Assembly (NCBI GenBank): GCA_963632825.1
Contig: CAVGWF010000048.1
Span: 1 to 6,919 of the forward strand
DNA length: 6,919 nt
Direction of reading: 5' to 3'
Source of the DNA: F23-B02 sp963632825
Lineage (GTDB): Bacteria; Bacillota; Clostridia; Oscillospirales; Oscillospiraceae
Below are positions 5,525 through 6,919 of the stretch, in pieces. The first letter of the stretch is position 1. Each line of letters begins with the position of its first letter. A program made the position numbers and the translations under genes. A model generated the notes under the pieces. The model made no database searches and had not been told where the DNA came from. It was given only the letters and a program-made list of their open reading frames with translations.

Positions 5525-5570
5525 AATAAAAAATAAACGGAAAGCAATTGCTGTCCGTTTATTTTTTATT
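5525..5570. terminator. Bidirectional intrinsic terminator between the zinc-ribbon gene and the YbaK-like gene
   Basis: A perfect 17-bp inverted repeat (5525-5541 with 5554-5570) contains ACGGA/TCCGT next to the loop and A/T-rich outer arms, giving U-runs on both strands. The 12-nt loop contains the palindrome AGCAATTGCT, which can extend the stem past one mismatch. It begins two bases after the plus-strand stop, and the TAA stop of the minus-strand gene (5566-5568) lies within the right arm. Confidence 0.92.
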
Positions 5571-6045
5571 CTGCCGCTTCGGGGAGCTTACATACATCGA
5601 TCCACTCAATGGCGTTTGAATACTTGTAAAGCTCGTCAAGATCAAGCTCAATGGCGCTGTTTCCACTTCCGACTGCCGGAAAAACGGTCTCAAAACGCTT
5701 GAGGCTTTCATCGAGATAAACATCAATGCCGTCGTTAATTCCGAACGGGCACACGCCGCCAACGGGATGCCCTACAAGCGTGAGGACCTCGTCGGGAGCA
5801 AGCATTTTTGCCTTCATGTGGAACTTGCCCTTGAACTTATGATTGTCTATGCGGGCATCACCGGCCGCAAGGATGAGAATGCAGCTGTCATCCTTTTTAA
5901 ATGACAGTGTTTTTGCTATCCGCGCGCCTTCAACACCGAGGGCGAGTGCCGCCAGCTCGACAGTTGCGCTCGATACATCAAATTCACGCACTCTGTCCTC
6001 CATGCCAAACTGCCTGAAGTATGCTCTGCCTTTTTCAATAGACAT
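5566..6045 (-). CDS. YbaK/EbsC-family aminoacyl-tRNA deacylase-like protein
   Basis: This is a 159-residue protein of the YbaK/ProX superfamily, whose characterised members hydrolyse mischarged aminoacyl-tRNAs in trans (for example Cys-tRNAPro or Ala-tRNAPro). Visible are KTLSFK (45-50, with the family's conserved lysine at K45), ILAAGDARIDNHKFK (58-72), the GHPVGGVCPFG loop (92-102; consensus GxxPGGxxPxG) and PAVGSGNSAIEL (123-134; consensus GSG). The length is typical, so it is complete. The start at 6045 has AAAAGGTGAT upstream, a good match to the extended Shine-Dalgarno. It begins 17 nt after the tyrS stop, on the same strand, and probably shares its transcript. Its substrate tRNA cannot be told from sequence; linkage to tyrS does not show specificity for tRNA-Tyr. 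Confidence 0.93.
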   Translation of the reverse strand: MSIEKGRAYFRQFGMEDRVREFDVSSATVELAALALGVEGARIAKTLSFKKDDSCILILAAGDARIDNHKFKGKFHMKAKMLAPDEVLTLVGHPVGGVCPFGINDGIDVYLDESLKRFETVFPAVGSGNSAIELDLDELYKYSNAIEWIDVCKLPEAAE

Positions 6046-6062
6046 AAATTATCACCTTTTTA

Positions 6063-6919
6063 TCACTTGAGTATTATCTTGTTGAAATTCTTCTTACCGC
6101 GTTTTATTACAACGCCGTCCCTGAGCTCCTGTGCAGAAAAGCTCTTGCCGATATCCGTTACCTTCTCGTCGTTTACGGAAACGCCGCCCTGCTGGATATT
6201 GCGGCGAGCCTCGGACTTCGAGGCGCACAGACCGGTTAGAACGAGAGCTGTCATTATATCTACAGCGCCGTCAGTAAGGTCGGCTTCGCTGAGCTCGGTC
6301 GTGGGCATGTCGCCGCCTGCACCGCCGCCGAACAGGGCCTTAGCGGATGCTTCAGCTTTCTTCGCCTCATCTTCACCGTGAACAAGTGCGGTGAGCTCAT
6401 AAGCGAGTATCTCCTTAGCCTTATTGAGCTGTGAGCCTTCCCACTCCGACATTTCCTCTATCTGTTCTATCGGCAGGAAGGTCAGCATGCGCAGGCATTT
6501 GAGAACATCAGCATCATCAACATTGCGCCAGTACTGGTAAAACTCGTAGGGTGAGGTTTTGTTCGGGTCGAGCCAAACAGCGCCTGCGGCAGTCTTGCCC
6601 ATTTTCTTGCCCTCGGAATTGAGCAGCAGGGTGATGGTCATGGCGTGGGCATCCTTGCCGAGCTTGCGGCGGATGAGCTCGGTGCCGCCGAGCATATTGC
6701 TCCACTGGTCATTGCCGCCGAACTGCATGTTGCAGCCGTAATGCTGGAACATGTAGTAGAAGTCATAGCTCTGCATGATCATGTAGTTGAACTCCAAAAA
6801 GCTCAACCCACGCTCCATGCGCTGCTCATAGCAGCGGGCGCGGAGCATATTGTTCACGCTGAAACAGCCGCCCACCTCGCGCAGCATTTCAATATAGTTC
6901 AGCGGCTTCAGCCACTCGG
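6063..6919 (-). CDS. tyrS: Tyrosyl-tRNA synthetase, C-terminal 284 residues (5' end outside window)
   Basis: This is the class I synthetase that charges tRNA-Tyr. The frame is open to the right edge of the window; ten codons (EWLKPLNYIE) precede the first internal Met, so the gene is cut by the edge, not truncated. The HIGH motif would lie beyond it. Numbering from the first visible residue: LREVGGCFSVNNML (12-25), NYMIMQSYDF (44-53; the Q...D pair of the tyrosine pocket), QFGGNDQWSN (65-74; GGNDQWGN in most), KMGKT (105-109; the KMSKS loop), DPNKTSPYEFYQYW (117-130), a Gly-rich linker (about 197-202) and an S4 RNA-binding domain (about 219-265; LVLTGLCASKSEARRNIQQGGVSVN). The C terminus KNFNKIILK is the usual end. 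It is followed after 17 nt by the YbaK-like gene. Confidence 0.96.
   Translation of the reverse strand, partial: EWLKPLNYIEMLREVGGCFSVNNMLRARCYEQRMERGLSFLEFNYMIMQSYDFYYMFQHYGCNMQFGGNDQWSNMLGGTELIRRKLGKDAHAMTITLLLNSEGKKMGKTAAGAVWLDPNKTSPYEFYQYWRNVDDADVLKCLRMLTFLPIEQIEEMSEWEGSQLNKAKEILAYELTALVHGEDEAKKAEASAKALFGGGAGGDMPTTELSEADLTDGAVDIMTALVLTGLCASKSEARRNIQQGGVSVNDEKVTDIGKSFSAQELRDGVVIKRGKKNFNKIILK

Noticed and set aside
1..6919. A hidden defence system, mobile element or CRISPR array
   Set aside because: All long frames are accounted for by housekeeping families plus one unknown membrane protein. No spaced repeats, transposase, integrase or terminal inverted repeats were seen.

Overview
The window looks like chromosomal DNA from a Gram-positive anaerobe of the class Clostridia (Bacillota), probably a gut-type lineage; the genus cannot be named from this sequence. 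The evidence is a full-length RNase J, strong AGGAGGT-type ribosome binding sites, a zinc-ribbon membrane protein of a type common in clostridia, and the 3' end of what looks like a class A (E. coli-like) RNase P RNA. Bacilli normally carry class B, so class A together with RNase J points to Clostridia. Composition is moderate GC throughout. I see no insertion sequence, CRISPR array, tRNA or prophage gene.

Layout. Bases 1-57 (+) are the 3' end of the RNase P RNA gene. It converges at a perfect bidirectional terminator (61-92) on a minus-strand operon running leftwards from about 4513 to 90. In transcription order the operon is rpe (ribulose-phosphate 3-epimerase), recR (recombination mediator), rnj (ribonuclease J), an M19 metallo-dipeptidase and a small ArsC/Spx-like thioredoxin-fold protein. 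Gaps are 16 nt (rpe-recR), 145 nt (recR-rnj), then overlaps of 1-4 nt (rnj-M19 and M19-ArsC-like). The rpe promoter (TATAAT, 17-bp spacer) has a palindrome over its -10 box and is followed by a leader with two strong hairpins. The 145-nt gap before rnj holds a second candidate promoter flanked by a 10-bp direct repeat.

Divergent from rpe is a single-gene plus-strand unit (4668-5522). It has its own near-consensus extended -10 promoter and encodes a cytoplasmic zinc ribbon, one membrane helix and a Tyr/Asp-rich repeat ectodomain. It converges, through a second perfect bidirectional terminator (5525-5570), on a second minus-strand unit: tyrS (tyrosyl-tRNA synthetase, 5' end beyond the window) followed by a YbaK/EbsC-family aminoacyl-tRNA deacylase-like gene.

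Together the genes are mainly housekeeping functions of RNA processing (RNase P RNA, RNase J), tRNA charging and proofreading, recombinational repair and pentose-phosphate metabolism. No new defence or mobile system is evident. The points worth a second look are the unusual operon membership of recR and rnj, the structured regulatory regions before rpe and rnj, the uncharacterised repeat membrane protein, and two terminators whose stems contain the stop codon of a converging gene.
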